The position numbers were made by a program, and so were the translations under genes. Below, piece by piece: positions 11,470 to 21,418 of a stretch of 64,000 bases of DNA. Position 1 is the first letter of the stretch; the number at the start of each line of letters is the position of its first letter. This stretch comes from Ampelocalamus luodianensis. Lineage: Eukaryota > Streptophyta > Magnoliopsida > Poales > Poaceae. The DNA lies in NCBI GenBank assembly GCA_036346255.1, contig CM070617.1:24789080-24853079 (forward strand). The letters are read 5' to 3'. Below the pieces are notes generated by a model, which worked only from the letters and a program-made list of their open reading frames with translations, made no database searches and had not been told where the DNA came from.

Positions 11470-13140
11470 TATATATCACAGACAGTTTCATCTACAAACC
11501 GCCTGTGATACCTCAGCTATTACAGACAATTTCATTTAAAAACCGTCTGTGATACATCAGTTATTACAGACGGTTTCATCTACAAACCATCTATGATAGT
11601 CAGCTATCACACAATGGCGAACCTAGGATTAAATTCTAGGTATAGCGGAGTCACGCGTGGACTAAACAGTATTACCCAAAAGCAAAAAAACTCATATACA
11701 AACTATTTTGCAATCACACCAACACGACTATATGACACTAAATGGAATTAACAAGTGAAGATAGAGGTGGGACATTGAGAAATACCTCACTAATAACATT
11801 GTCGTGCTTCCATTTGCTTGTTCTTGTGCAGCGCCACCTGTTGTTGCTTCAGTAGTCCGTGCTTGTGCAACGGTTCCACTAACACCGTACTTGGGGAAGA
11901 AACTATGCTAAAGTATCTCTTCAAATCCATTTCTAGCCAATTAAAAAACCAATCATTCAAAATCAAGCATAAGCTGTGATAGAGATATATCATGTATGAG
12001 ATAGAGGTAGGACATTGCGAACTATATTGCAATCGCAACAATACGAATATACGACATTGCTAAAGTATCTCTTCAAATTCATTTCTAATCAATTAAATAA
12101 TCATTCAAAATCAAGCACTACAGTTCAGTATTGATATCATAATATATAATCTCTTCAACATCTTTCTGTCCAATTCAATTTTAACAACTAATTCATTATT
12201 CATATCATAATTCATGGAAAACACAAGGATGAGACTCATATTGAACTCATGGAAAAGACAAGGATGAAATGCGTACTGATTCATGCTAAATTCCTATAAA
12301 ATTCATGCATCCTAAACTGGGCTTGAATTTAACCAAATTAAACAATGTTTCATAATGCTTCAATTAGTCGTTTTTGCTTTCCAATCAGATAATAGACCTT
12401 TTGTTGTATGAAGGTCATAATGAGGTGCAGAGCCCAGCTGCGCTAGCAATACTGCACCAGGGAGCAGCCGAGCAGGAAGCACCGCCACCTCCACATTCCA
12501 CAATGTCGATGACGACCGACACGGCGACGCTGGGGTTGGGAGTAGAGCCACCTGCCCCCTGTGCCGTCATGCCTCACGCGCTCAGCTGTGGAGCTGCCAG
12601 CCGCCCACCGACCCACGCCGCATCGCCTACCCACCGTGGTGCCACCCGTGTCCCACCTCAGTGGCTCGGTGCCTCACTGGCATCACTGCTTGGCTCCCCT
12701 CACGCGCGCCCCTCTCAGCCCTCTGACATCGCTCGCAGTTGCAGACGCGCCGTGCGCCCGTCGGCCCGTGCCTTCACCCTGCCCCTACCGGAGTGCAGCG
12801 AGTGCCAAGTGGCGGGTGCCGGCGCTGTCGCCGCCTTCCGCCTGCCGCCTAGGGTTGGAGAGACAGAGAGTGGAGATTGGAGTTTTACAAATTGGGGATT
12901 TAGGGGAAGCGGGGAGGTGTAATGAGATTGAGATGGGCTTAGCTAGGCATGGGCCGTAGGCCTTCCTTTGGGTCGTGGCCTCCTCCTCTGGACTCTAGAG
13001 TGGAAAGGGAAGATGGCGCTGGCCTCTGGCGCCAGTGGGAAGAAGCAAGGGATTAGCAGTGGCCGGCAAGGGGGGTCACCGGGCGCTAGCTACCTCGGGC
13101 AGCTGCCCAGCCTTGCCCGACTGCTGGGACCGCCCCTGTT
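11470..13140. other. CACTA interior: internal subterminal repeats, then a GC-rich block
   Basis: 11470-11610 holds five or six subterminal-type units (ACAGACAGTTTCATC, AACCGTCTGTGATAC), as at the element ends, which suggests an internal duplication or a nested relative. 11610-12360 is AT-rich with two similar stretches (AAAGTATCTCTTCAAATCCATTTCTA at about 11912 and its near copy at about 12063). 12430-13130 is GC-rich and open in several frames at once, including 12374-12922 (182 codons, Pro/Ala/Ser-rich). This is the pattern of composition, not of a conserved protein. I recognise no gene. Confidence 0.45.
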
Positions 13141-13380
13141 ATCACAGACGGTTTTGAGTTAATAAATGTTTGTGATAGTCTGCATCACAGACGGTTTATA
13201 CATCAGCTATCATAGACGGTTTCATCTATAAACCGTCTGTGATAGTCAGCTATCATAGACAGTTCTGAGTTAATAACCGTCTGTGATGACCTCATATCAT
13301 TACTGACCCATAAACTCAGACGGCTCACAAAACCGTCTGTGATGACATTTTTGAACCGTCTGTGAAGACCTTTTCTGTAG
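13141..13380. repeat. Right subterminal repeat array of the CACTA element
   Basis: At least eight units of ACAGACGGTTT or AACCGTCTGTGATA, in both orientations and often as inverted pairs (ATAGACGGTTTCATC with AAACCGTCTGTGATAG). They mirror the left array at 4140-4360 and lie directly inside the terminal CTTTTCTGTAGTAGTG. Confidence 0.9.
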
Positions 13381-13385
13381 TAGTG

Positions 13386-14219
13386 AGAAGTGAAGAAGAA
13401 TGACGAAGGTTTAGTACTAAATCATACCAAGTATGTTCCAAAGCTGGTAGGTCATGTTGGGATGAATAATAGCAAGCCGGTTACTACACCTATGGTAACC
13501 TCACAGAAGCTCTCTGTAGAAACAGGTGACTCCCTTGGAACGGTTGATGCAACTAGCTACCGCAATATTGACGAAGCTCTATAGTACTTAACACTAACTC
13601 GACCGGATATTGCATACACAATAAACAAGGTATGTCAATATTTACATGCTCCAACGACTGATCATTGGTCATCAGTTAAGAGAATACCGAGGCATCTCAA
13701 GAACACTTCCACTATGGGCTTGATGACCAGGCGATCAACATCCACTCTTGTTAGTGCCTTTTCAGATACTGACTGGGCAGGATGTCCAGATGACAGAAGA
13801 TCTACAAGAGGGTTTGTTGTTTTCTTGGCTCAAATCTCGTATATTGGATTGCTAGAAAACAAGCAACAATGTCAAGGTCAAGTACTGAAGCAGAGTACAA
13901 AGCACTTGCCAATACAACGACATAGATTGTTTGGATACAATCATTACTTGGCGAACTTGGTGTGTTTTAAGGGTGAGCTACATGTCTTTGGTGTGATAAT
14001 TTGGGAGCGACTTATTTGTCAGCTAATCCTGTTTTTTATGTAAGGATGAAACACATTGAGGTTGATTTTCACTTTGTTAGAGAACGGGTTGCTCGCAAAG
14101 TCTTGAATATTCGATTTATTCCATGTCAAGACCAAATTGCATATGGCTTCACAAAAGCTCTGACAATTAGGCACCTGGAATTATTTAGGCGCAATCTGAA
14201 CCTGACAATGGCAGTTTAG
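13386..14219 (+). pseudogene. copia A RT C-terminus and RNase H remnant
   Basis: The copia A frame resumes right after the CACTA element: VKKNDEGLVLNHTKYVPKLV, then PVTTPMVTSQKLS, LTRPDIAYTINKVCQYLHAP and the RNase H start SDTDWAGCPDDRRSTRGF at about 13768-13815. Stops and shifts occur at about 13583, 13850 and 14040. The end of the polyprotein is readable at about 14047-14219 (HIEVDFHFVRERV, then YGFTKAL and the stop). The second acidic site of RNase H (usually near TEAEY) is present only as STKHLP-like decayed sequence, so the nuclease would be inactive. Confidence 0.88.
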
Positions 14220-14220
14220 A

Positions 14221-14231
14221 TTGAGGGAGGG
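14221..14231 (+). other. Polypurine tract of copia A
   Basis: TTGAGGGAGGG directly precedes the TGTTAAACA start of the 3' LTR; this is the usual plus-strand primer position. Confidence 0.8.
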
Positions 14232-14453
14232 TGTTAAACAATGTATAGTATGATGTGATTTGTTTCCTTCTCAATCTCTAACTGAATGTAAATGTATCAA
14301 ACTCTGATACGACACCTGCCGACAACCGGATCATGTACATGTGGAAACCGGAGTTAGTGTCAAATTATAATTACTCTTCATTGTAAAGATAGCCTGATAA
14401 TCTGGCTGGCAGGAGCCAAACCGATCTATTCTATCTTTCTATGTTTTTCCACA
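14232..14453 (+). repeat. 3' LTR of copia A (222 bp)
   Basis: The block begins TGTTAAACAATG and ends TTTTTCCACA, giving TG...CA. It follows the purine tract and has the short length usual for copia LTRs. The partner 5' LTR is beyond the left edge of the window. Its last base is directly followed by the GGTGG target duplication of copia B. Confidence 0.8.
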
Positions 14454-14458
14454 GGTGG

Positions 14459-14767
14459 TGTTAGATAAATAGAGACAAAAGAGACATGTGTTTTTACGTG
14501 AAAAACCGTTGTGGAAAAAACCACAGGCGTCAACCAGCGATGTTCACTATATGAGGAGTGTTTACAAAACGCAGTGGAATTACAATGAGGCGTCAACTCT
14601 CCCCGTGCGACTTACAAAAGGTTTATAAAGGAGGTAAAAGGACTAGGAGTCTAAGTAAAAAACTAATCCGCTAATATAGCAACTAATCCGCTAATTTAGC
14701 AAATAATCCGCTAATATGGCTTGTTCGGATTCGAACATATTGGAAATTCGGATCATATATATCAACA
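14459..14767 (-). repeat. 3' LTR of copia B
   Basis: Runs from TGTTAGATAAATAG to ATATATCAACA on the + strand. It includes a threefold short repeat near 14665-14720 (AATCCGCTAATATAGC, AATCCGCTAATTTAGC, AATCCGCTAATATGGC); the partner LTR has two such units. The adjoining ATCTCCACCTTGAG on the + strand is the complement of its purine tract. Confidence 0.92.
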
Positions 14768-14876
14768 ATCTCCACCTTGAGATGAATTTACTCTTGTAGC
14801 ATAATAAATAATCATCAATCACCAAAATAACTCCACAATAAGATAAAAATCACCATGCGTCAACTAGTCTCTAGGA

Positions 14877-15650
14877 CTAAACTATAACACAAACTAAGCT
14901 TGAGCAAAGCTTAAACTTAGTAACAGGAACTGACTTTGTCATCACAACAGCTGGATTATCATGAGTACTTATCTTGGGCACCTTAAAATCACCTTGAGCA
15001 ATAACACCTCGAATAAAGCGATATCTCACATCAATGTGCTTTGTTCTCTCATGGAACATCTAATCCTTTGTAAGGCATATAACACTCTGACTATCACAAA
15101 ATATAGTAGTACAAGAATTATGTCCATAAAGCTTAGTGTAAAAACCTCTCAGCCAAATAGCTTCTTTACAAGCTTCAGAAATAGTCATATATTCTGCTTC
15201 AGTGGTAGATAAGGCAACAGTAGCTTGTAAACTTGCCTTCCAACTAACAACACAACCACCATTCACCAATGGTGAAAACATAACCTGTGAGAGATCTCCT
15301 CTTGTCCAAATCACCAGCATAATCAGAGTCAACATAACAACAAGTTTATCTCTAGAATTCTCAAACTACAAACAAGCATTAGAAGTGCCACGCAAATATC
15401 TAAAAATCCACTGAACTGCTTTCCAATGCTCTTTTGCAGGATTAGCCATGTATCTACTAACAACACTCAAAGCATGAGATAAATCAGGATGAGAACAAAC
15501 CATGGTATACATAAGAGAACCAACTGCACTGGAATATAGAACTCTAGACATGTACTCAATATCATAATCTGACTCAGGACTTAAGGCCGAAGATAATATG
15601 AAATGTGAAGCTAATGGAGTATTCACTAGTTTTGCATCATGCATATTAAA
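14877..15650 (-). pseudogene. copia B RNase H and RT C-terminus remnant
   Basis: On the - strand, 15650-15366 reads DAKLVNTPLASHFILSS, YSSAVGSLMYTMVCSHPDLSHA and HWKAVQWIFRYLRGTSNACL, the segment that follows the RT in copia polyproteins. After a shift, 15335-15060 gives the RNase H part with SWKASLQATVALSTTEAEYM and ACKEAIWLRGF; the TEAEY acidic site is intact. 15059-14877 gives the last part (HIDVRYRFIRGVIAQGDFKV and SVPVTKFKLC). Three frames are needed, so there is no continuous protein. Confidence 0.9.
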
Positions 15651-15659
15651 ACGATGAAA

Positions 15660-16450
15660 GACCTTCTCAATATAACCTTGTTGACTAAGGTATAACTTGT
15701 CAGATTGCCTCTCTCTCTAATAATCTCCATGCTAAGAATTTTCTTCGCTACACCTAGGACCTTCATCTCAAATTCATTACTCCATTGCTATTTCTGACTT
15801 ATCTTTTGCGGCAATCAACATATCATCAACATAGAGAAGCAAATAAATAGCTAAACCATTAACAGTCTTTAAATTGAACCATTAACAGTTTTTAAATAAA
15901 CACAACTATCATAATCAGACTGCTTAAAATCATAAGAGCATAAAGGAGTCAAATCTCTTATACCACTGCCTAAGAGATTGCTTCAAACCATGAAGAGATT
16001 TGTTTAATCTACAAACAATGCGCTCTTTTTCAGGATTAACAAAACCTTCAGGTTGGTCCATATAAATATCTTCTTCCAACTCCCCATATAAGAATGTAGT
16101 TTTAACATCTAATTGCTCAAGTTCATAATCATGCATAGCAACAATACTGAGTAAAGTGCGAATATAACTATGTTTCACAATTGGGGAAAGACATCAATAA
16201 AATCAATACCTGAAATCTGACTATAACCTTTAGCAACCAACCTTGCTTTATACCTTGCTGGTTTAGTGGGAGAAATACCTTCATTTCTTTTGAAAATCCA
16301 CTTACAACGAACATACCTCTTTTCTTTTGGCAATTTCACTAATTTTCAAGTGTCATTCTTTTCAAGTGGCTCCATCTCATCATGCATATCAGTTATCCAC
16401 TTATTACAATCAGTGGAGTTAATAGCATCAGAGTATGATGAAGGTTATGT
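15660..16450 (-). pseudogene. copia B reverse transcriptase remnant
   Basis: The - strand from about 16440 reads DAINSTDCNKWITDMHDEMEPL, then RCKWIFKRNEG, RYKARLVAKGYSQISGIDF, and at 16178-15930 LEQLDVKTTFLYGELEEDIY and RIVCRLNKSLHGLKQSLRQWY. A YVDD-type box is expected near 15820-15850; the + strand there reads ATATCATCAACATAGAG, the complement of a LYVDDM-like stretch. The sequence is shifted and has stops and a small duplication (AACCATTAACAG twice, 15862-15890). Confidence 0.85.
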
Positions 16451-17770
16451 ATTACCTTCAATTTCTTTTGTCACACTCAAAGCATAAGCAACAATATTAG
16501 CTTCTTCAATCAACTGCTTGAGTGAATTAATCTCCCTCCTAGACCTGTCAACTGCAATGAATCGTTGTGGTGACTGCTCAATAATAGGTGCATCATGAAC
16601 AACAATATTTTTCTTATCTGATGTGTCATCTAAACCAACAAAGTGGTCCACCTGAACACTTGAATTCTGCTCACTCTCAACAGGAACATTAGTAGGCAGT
16701 TTATCATGAAGCATAACAGATTCATTAAAGACAACATTTCTACTAATCACAACCTTATTTATTTCAGGATTCCACAACTTATATATTTTAACACCAGATT
16801 TAATAACCAAGAAAGATGCAGTTAACAGCTCTAGGCACTAATTTTCTATTATCAACATGAGCATAAGAAGTACAACAAAAAAAACTCTCAATTCTGAATA
16901 ATTTGCTGGGAAATCAGACCATACCTCAATTGTAGTCTTCTTTTCAATTGCAATAGAGGGTGACTGATTAATAAAATAGAAAGCAGTGGAAGCGTCTTCA
17001 GCCCAAAAATAACTATGCAAACCTGTATTTGACAACATGCAACGAGCCTTGGAAATGATGATCCTGTTCATACGCTCAGCTACACCATTTTGTTGAGGAG
17101 TGTGGGGAACGGTGTAGTGCCTAACAATGTCTTCAGTCTTGCAATACGATTCAAATTCATTAGAATAGAATTCCATCTCATTATCAGTGCGAAGTTTCTT
17201 TACCTTCTTTTCAATTTGCCTTTCAACCATAGTCTTCCACTCTTTGAATGCTGAAAATGCTTTTGATTTATGCTTCAAGAAATACGGTCACACTTTTCTA
17301 GAGTAATCATCAATAATTGTTAACATATAATGAGCACCTCCTAGCGATAGCGTGCGAGATAGTCCCCATAAATCAGAATGCACATAATCCAAAATACCTT
17401 CTGTAGTATGAACCGAAGTATTGAACTTCACCCTCTTGTGTTTGCCAAACACATAATGCTCATAAAATTTTAGCTTGCCGATGCTATGTCCATCAAGAAG
17501 TCATCTCTTGCTCAATTCTGCTAAACCAATTTCACTCATATGCCCAAGACGCATATGCCAAAGATTAGTAGCATCAGAATCAGATAATGAACTTGAAATT
17601 ATAGCAACATTACCTCATATTGTAGTACCTCGTAGATGGTACAGATTGACAGATTTAATATCAGCTTTCATCACAACAAGAGAACCTTTTGATACCTTCA
17701 AAACTCCACCTTCACTATAATACTTGTAACCTTAAGCATTAAAAGTACTCAAAGAGATGATATTCCTTTT
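16451..17770 (-). pseudogene. copia B integrase remnant
   Basis: Read on the - strand. The zinc-binding start is at about 17560-17450 (LWHMRLGHMSEIGLAELSKR). The core is at 17400-16838, with YVHSDLWGLSRTLSLGG, LRTDNEMEFYSNEFESYC and HTPQQNGVAERMNRII, so the D, D and E acidic residues of the catalytic triad are visible. The C-terminal part at 16810-16445 keeps VVISRNVVFNESVML. The core is open for 146 codons (17278-16838), the longest open piece of this element. Confidence 0.9.
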
Positions 17771-17789
17771 GAAATCTAAAATGTGCATC

Positions 17790-18861
17790 ACATCTGTCAA
17801 AGTTCTGACAATTCCATCAAATATCTTGATCTGAACCAATTCCTGCAATCTTACAAGATGAGTTATCACCCGTCAATACAGTACCACCTTCAACAGGTTT
17901 ATAGGTAGCAAACCAATCCCTATTAGGACACATATGAAAGGTACATGCGGAATCAAGAATCTATTCATTATTGGTCTTAGCACATCCAGCGAAGGCAACA
18001 AGAACTTCTCCATCAAAACTATCATCAGCAGCAAGGGAGACTTTACCTTCATCATCTGGTTTACCTTTTAGCCTATAGTAGCCAGTTTTCTTTTCTTTAT
18101 TCTGCAACTTCCAGTATTCAGAGATGTCGTACCCACTTTTCTTGCAATATTTGCACGACTTGTATTTGCCTCTAGATTTCGACCGGTTCTTGTAGTCGTT
18201 TGAACTTTTGTCTCGAGATCTATTGTTTGAGTTCTTCTCCTTTTGCTTGCCTTGAACAAACAAGTCTTCTCCTTGCGAACTTGAATTTTCAGAAGGTATC
18301 ATCTGTTTTATCTTCTCTTTAGCATGCAAAGCTTCATAAACTTCATTAAGAGTGAGAGTATCTCTACTATATAATATGGTATCTCTGAAATTTAGAAGAA
18401 AAAACTAGGCAGGGAGCACAAAAGAATAAGACCTAATCCTCATCATCATATTTTACCTCTATCGACTCTAGGTCGGCAACGATCTCCTTAAACACCGAAA
18501 GAGGATCAAGCACATATCCTTCTTCTTGCAATTTATGAGAGTACAACTTCTACTTGAGATGCATCTTACTAGTGAGATCCTTTGTTATGCAAATTTGTTC
18601 CAGCTTCAGCTATAATGCAGCAGATGTCTTCTCCTTCAAAACCTCCTGCAAAATATTATTTGATAGATGAAGGTAAATCTGAGATAAAACCTTACGGTCT
18701 TTACGCTTCCCATCTACAGTCCATATGGTAGGTTATTTCTCAAATCCTTCTAATGCATCATCCAAATTCATCTGTGCTAGCACAACTCTCATCTTGATTT
18801 ACCACAACGAAAATCTTGTGTCTCGACCCAGGAGTGGAAGATCATACTTCAAAGTCGTCAT
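17790..18861 (-). pseudogene. copia B gag and protease remnant
   Basis: The start is ATG at 18861-18859 (- strand), giving MTTLKYDLPLLGRDTRFSLW, then NNILQEVLKEKTSAALWLKL and ILADLE-like segments of copia gag. The zinc knuckle at about 18180-18120 reads CKYCKKSGYDISEYWK: the first two cysteines remain but His and the last Cys are both Tyr, so the knuckle is lost. The protease at about 17975-17920 reads ILDSACTFHMCPNRDWF, the D-S/T-A-C form of this copia lineage, with an in-frame stop just before it. Confidence 0.88.
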
Positions 18862-19348
18862 ATGAAATAAATCATAAAATCGTTGGTACTGATATGTGTA
18901 AACTTAGCAAAAAAAAACACGACCTCTTTTGTAAGATCTTCGGATCTCTAGGTACGCTCCTCGGTGGAGGTTGCAAAAATTTTCTAGAAAACTACTACCC
19001 AAAAACGACCGCACCTCTTATCATTCTCGAGCTTTGCGCCGCTTTTTCTTTCTGCATGCTGGCGCTTGCGGATCGAGGCGAGGCACACGCTGGCTGCAGC
19101 TGCTTCCCGCGCGCGTTGTCGATCTTTGTCCGCACGCGCGCTGGTCTCGGTGGCTTCAATCGCTCGCTCGCACGGACCGTGGAAACAAAGGACGCTGGCT
19201 ACGGATGACGAGCAACAAAGACGCCTGTGGATGATGCGCCGAGACGAGAGCGATGCGCGACGGGAGCACCGATCGAGGCGAAGGCACGACGCGCGTGACA
19301 GTGGCGCCGGATTGGATCTGTTATTTTTTTTATCATATCTCTCAAAAC
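18862..19348 (-). other. Untranslated leader of copia B, part left of nested element C
   Basis: Lies between the gag start of copia B and the insertion of element C. The rest of the leader is 22774-22790 next to the PBS. It is GC-rich from about 19040 to 19310 and open in several frames (e.g. 147 codons on the - strand) without any known domain, so I regard it as leader and not a gene. Confidence 0.55.
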
Positions 19349-19691
19349 TCGCCATGCATCGCCTATGTCCGTTTGGTTTGGGTTTCGTTTGTGGGCTGTG
19401 GGCCCAGGAGGTAAGAGGGGAAAACAAGCTGATACTACAAAGGGCAGGAGCAAGGGAACCAGGACGGCATCGAAGAACTCTTGAGACTTAGTTCCATCTT
19501 CTTCCAACTGCTACTGCTTCCCCAAATCTCTGTTCCTCCCATTCCCCGTCCCTTGCTTCTTCTTATCTTCCTAGTCTCCGAGTCCAGTCCATTTGCTAGT
19601 TCCCTATTTGTATCTCCAAATACTTGATGGATTTGAGTAATACAGATATTGAGTGGTATTCTTGTGTGTTCATCCAATTGGGTTCGTGACA
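19349..19691 (+). repeat. 5' LTR of element C (first about 24 bases unlike the 3' LTR)
   Basis: 19373-19691 matches 22441-22773 apart from one substitution and the absence of a 14-bp segment (TACTTCCAATTTCC). The ends match as far as GTTCGTGACA. Upstream of 19373 the sequence (GCATCGCCTATGTCCG) only weakly resembles the start of the right LTR (CGGCCTAGGTCTGG), so the true left edge is uncertain. Confidence 0.8.
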
Positions 19692-19693
19692 AT

Positions 19694-19705
19694 TGGTATC
19701 AGAGC
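19694..19705 (+). other. Primer binding site of element C
   Basis: TGGTATCAGAGC lies two bases after the 5' LTR. It is the standard plant retroelement site complementary to the 3' end of initiator tRNA-Met. Confidence 0.93.
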
Positions 19706-19740
19706 CTTCAATCCTGATGATGTTGTGCTCCGAGGTGGCC

Positions 19741-19995
19741 ATGACTGACACCGAGAAGGAGAGCGAAGCACGGTGTACGTCGATGTTGAGCCAGTTGATC
19801 TCTGCCGTGAAGAAGCAGACATTGGAGATGGAAAACCTAGCGAGTCAGATGGACGAGCTCGCGGTCGGCTTGAAGGCTATCGTCCAGCCCCCAGGAGCAC
19901 CCGCTCATGCCTTGCCACTACCCGTGCCCGCGCCGACGGCCACCTGGGTCACCGCGGTGGACCACGCCGTGGCGACAGCCACTCCATGTGCGTAA
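19741..19995 (+). CDS. Gag-like N-terminal frame of element C (84 aa)
   Basis: The frame starts at ATG 19741 (MTDTEKESEARCTSMLSQLI). It continues with a heptad-rich segment (SAVKKQTLEMENLASQMDELAVGLKAI) that would form a short coiled coil, then a Pro/Ala-rich tail, and stops at 19995. The place right after the PBS and the coiled-coil-then-proline layout are those of a retroelement gag N-terminus, but no capsid or zinc knuckle follows. It is probably all that remains of gag. Packaging signals may lie here. An earlier in-frame ATG-like start at 19693 overlaps the PBS and is less likely. Confidence 0.5.
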   Translation: MTDTEKESEARCTSMLSQLISAVKKQTLEMENLASQMDELAVGLKAIVQPPGAPAHALPLPVPAPTATWVTAVDHAVATATPCA

Positions 19996-20164
19996 GACGC
20001 CACACCCCGAGTCGCCATCAAGTGCTCGACGCCGGGCCCCGACCTAACGCCGCCACGCCAAGGTCGCGCCGTGCCCTTACTCGAGGGCGCGACCACAGCC
20101 CTCCGGCACATGTGGAGCCCGTGAACGCCTCCTCGCCGGTCGCTCGACATCGCCAGCCGACACC

Positions 20165-21385
20165 GTGACCCCACCGGTGTTCAACGGCGTGTCGCGCCGC
20201 AACACCGACGTGCCATCAACCTATCCCCAAGAGGTGGCTCCGACTCCACCCACGACAACCAGCATTCTTGGCATCGCCATCACCAGCCCCGAACCGTCTG
20301 TCGTCACCATTCTGGTAAGTGACGACACCCGTGTCCTCACCTCCACACCGAGCGGCGTAGACGTCCACTCCATCGACCTGGGCGACGAGCATGTCTCCAA
20401 ACCATGCTGCTGTCAGTTGGGTGCGCATCAGCTATTCGATGAAATGCCTATCAGGAGTACAGTAGTGCTGTGGCCACCACCGATGAAGTGGGACGAGTGG
20501 CAACGATGCCCGCCGCCTTCGCGAGTGGAGATCAAGTGCAGTGGAGAGGAATTATGGCCTACACCATGGCCTTCGTTCATCTGCAATCGAGTTGGCTTGC
20601 AGTTGAAGTCGCCCTGGCCACCTCCCGAGCAAGACAAAGCCATGGGCAACGCTGAGCAACGGCCAACACCTGGGCCATCCCTCAAATGCTACTGGAGTGG
20701 AGCGCCACTGGATTCGGTGAGTAATGACAATGTTGATGCTGCTAGATTAGTTTTTGAGGAGGTTGATGGAAAGATCGATGTCGTGTGGAATGCGATGATT
20801 TCAGGGTATGTGCAATCGGGAATGTGTGTAGAGGTGTTCGAGCTGTTCAGGAGGATGGTGTTGAAAAGGATGCCACTTGATGAGTTCACATTTACTAGCG
20901 TCCTGAGTGCGTATGCAAATGTTGAGTTCTTTGTGCATGGGAAGTCCGTCCATGGGCATATCATTCGGTTGCAGCCAGATTTTGTTCCTGAGGCAGCTTT
21001 GCCTATTAACAATGTGTTGGTGACCTTGTACTCGAAGGGTGGGAAGTTTGCTGTTGCGAAAAGGATATTTTACAGTATGAAACTGAAGGATGTCGTTTCT
21101 TGGAAAACCATTTTGTCAGGGCATGTTGAGAGCGGTTGTTTGGACAATGCAGCTGAGGTGCTTATGGAGATGCCATGTAAAAATGAGTTGTCATGGATGG
21201 TAATGGTCTCAAGATTTGTCCATAGAGGGTTAGTGGAAGATGCTCTGAAGTTGTTTAACCAGATGAGGGCTGAGGATGTCAAGCCATGTGATTACACCTA
21301 TGGTGGTGCAATAGCCGCGTGTGGTGAACTTGGGGCGCCAAGCATGGAAAGCGGCCCATGCACATCTTGTGCAAGGTGGTTTTGA
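20165..21385 (+). pseudogene. PPR-protein fragment fused to leader sequence in element C (406 codons)
   Basis: An open frame of 406 codons. Residues 1-85 are Ser/Thr/Pro-rich and unidentified. Residues about 88-99 (LFDEMPIRSTVV) match a PPR helix, followed by about 90 residues of unrelated sequence. From about residue 190 to 396 there are consecutive pentatricopeptide repeats: DAARLVFEEVDGKIDVVWNA, MISGYVQSGM, LFRRMVLKRMPLDEFTFTSV, LYSKGGKFAVAKRIFYSMK, NELSWMVMVSRFVHRGLVED, LFNQMRAEDVKPCDYTYGGA. PPR proteins bind organellar RNA (family knowledge). The frame is lost by a one-base deletion near 21340 and ends at TGA 21383-21385; PPR sequence then continues in the next frame. It is a captured, decayed copy without an organelle-targeting N-terminus. 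Confidence 0.8.
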
Positions 21386-21418
21386 GGCAAGCAATTCTGC
21401 GGAAATGCACTTCTAACC

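Larger units (their letters stand above)
4096..13385. mobile_element. CACTA (En/Spm) DNA transposon, apparently non-autonomous, target duplication AGA
   Basis: The left end is CACTACTACAAAAAG at 4096 and the right end is CTTTTCTGTAGTAGTG at 13370-13385, its inverted match. The 3-bp flanks are AGA at 4093-4095 and AGA at 13386-13388, the duplication size of CACTA elements. Arrays of short inverted subterminal repeats (ACAGACGGTTT and AACCGTCTGTGATA) lie inside both ends. The copia A frame continues across the insertion when one AGA is removed, which independently fixes the boundaries. No TNPD/TNP2-type transposase frame is visible, so it is probably non-autonomous. After removing the solo LTR it is about 5.2 kb. 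Confidence 0.95.
1..14453 (+). mobile_element. Ty1/copia retrotransposon A (5' end outside window), split by nested insertions
   Basis: Gag, CCHC knuckle, aspartic protease, integrase, reverse transcriptase and RNase H remnants appear in copia order on the + strand. They are followed by a purine tract and a 222-bp 3' LTR. Removing the nested CACTA element and solo LTR leaves about 4.5 kb, normal for a copia element that lacks only its 5' LTR. Many frameshifts and stops show it is dead. The segment right after 14453 (GGTGG) may be its own target duplication, but the left copy lies outside the window, so this cannot be confirmed. It is the oldest layer of the left-hand nest, because two other insertions lie inside it. 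Confidence 0.88.

Noticed and set aside
12374..12959. Overlapping 182- and 132-codon frames in the CACTA element
   Set aside because: Both frames and the opposite strand are open at once in a GC-rich block; Pro/Ala/Ser-rich with no motif.
18984..19491. 147-codon - strand and 141-codon + strand frames near the left edge of element C
   Set aside because: They cross the junction between the copia B leader and the LTR of element C, so they cannot be a conserved gene.
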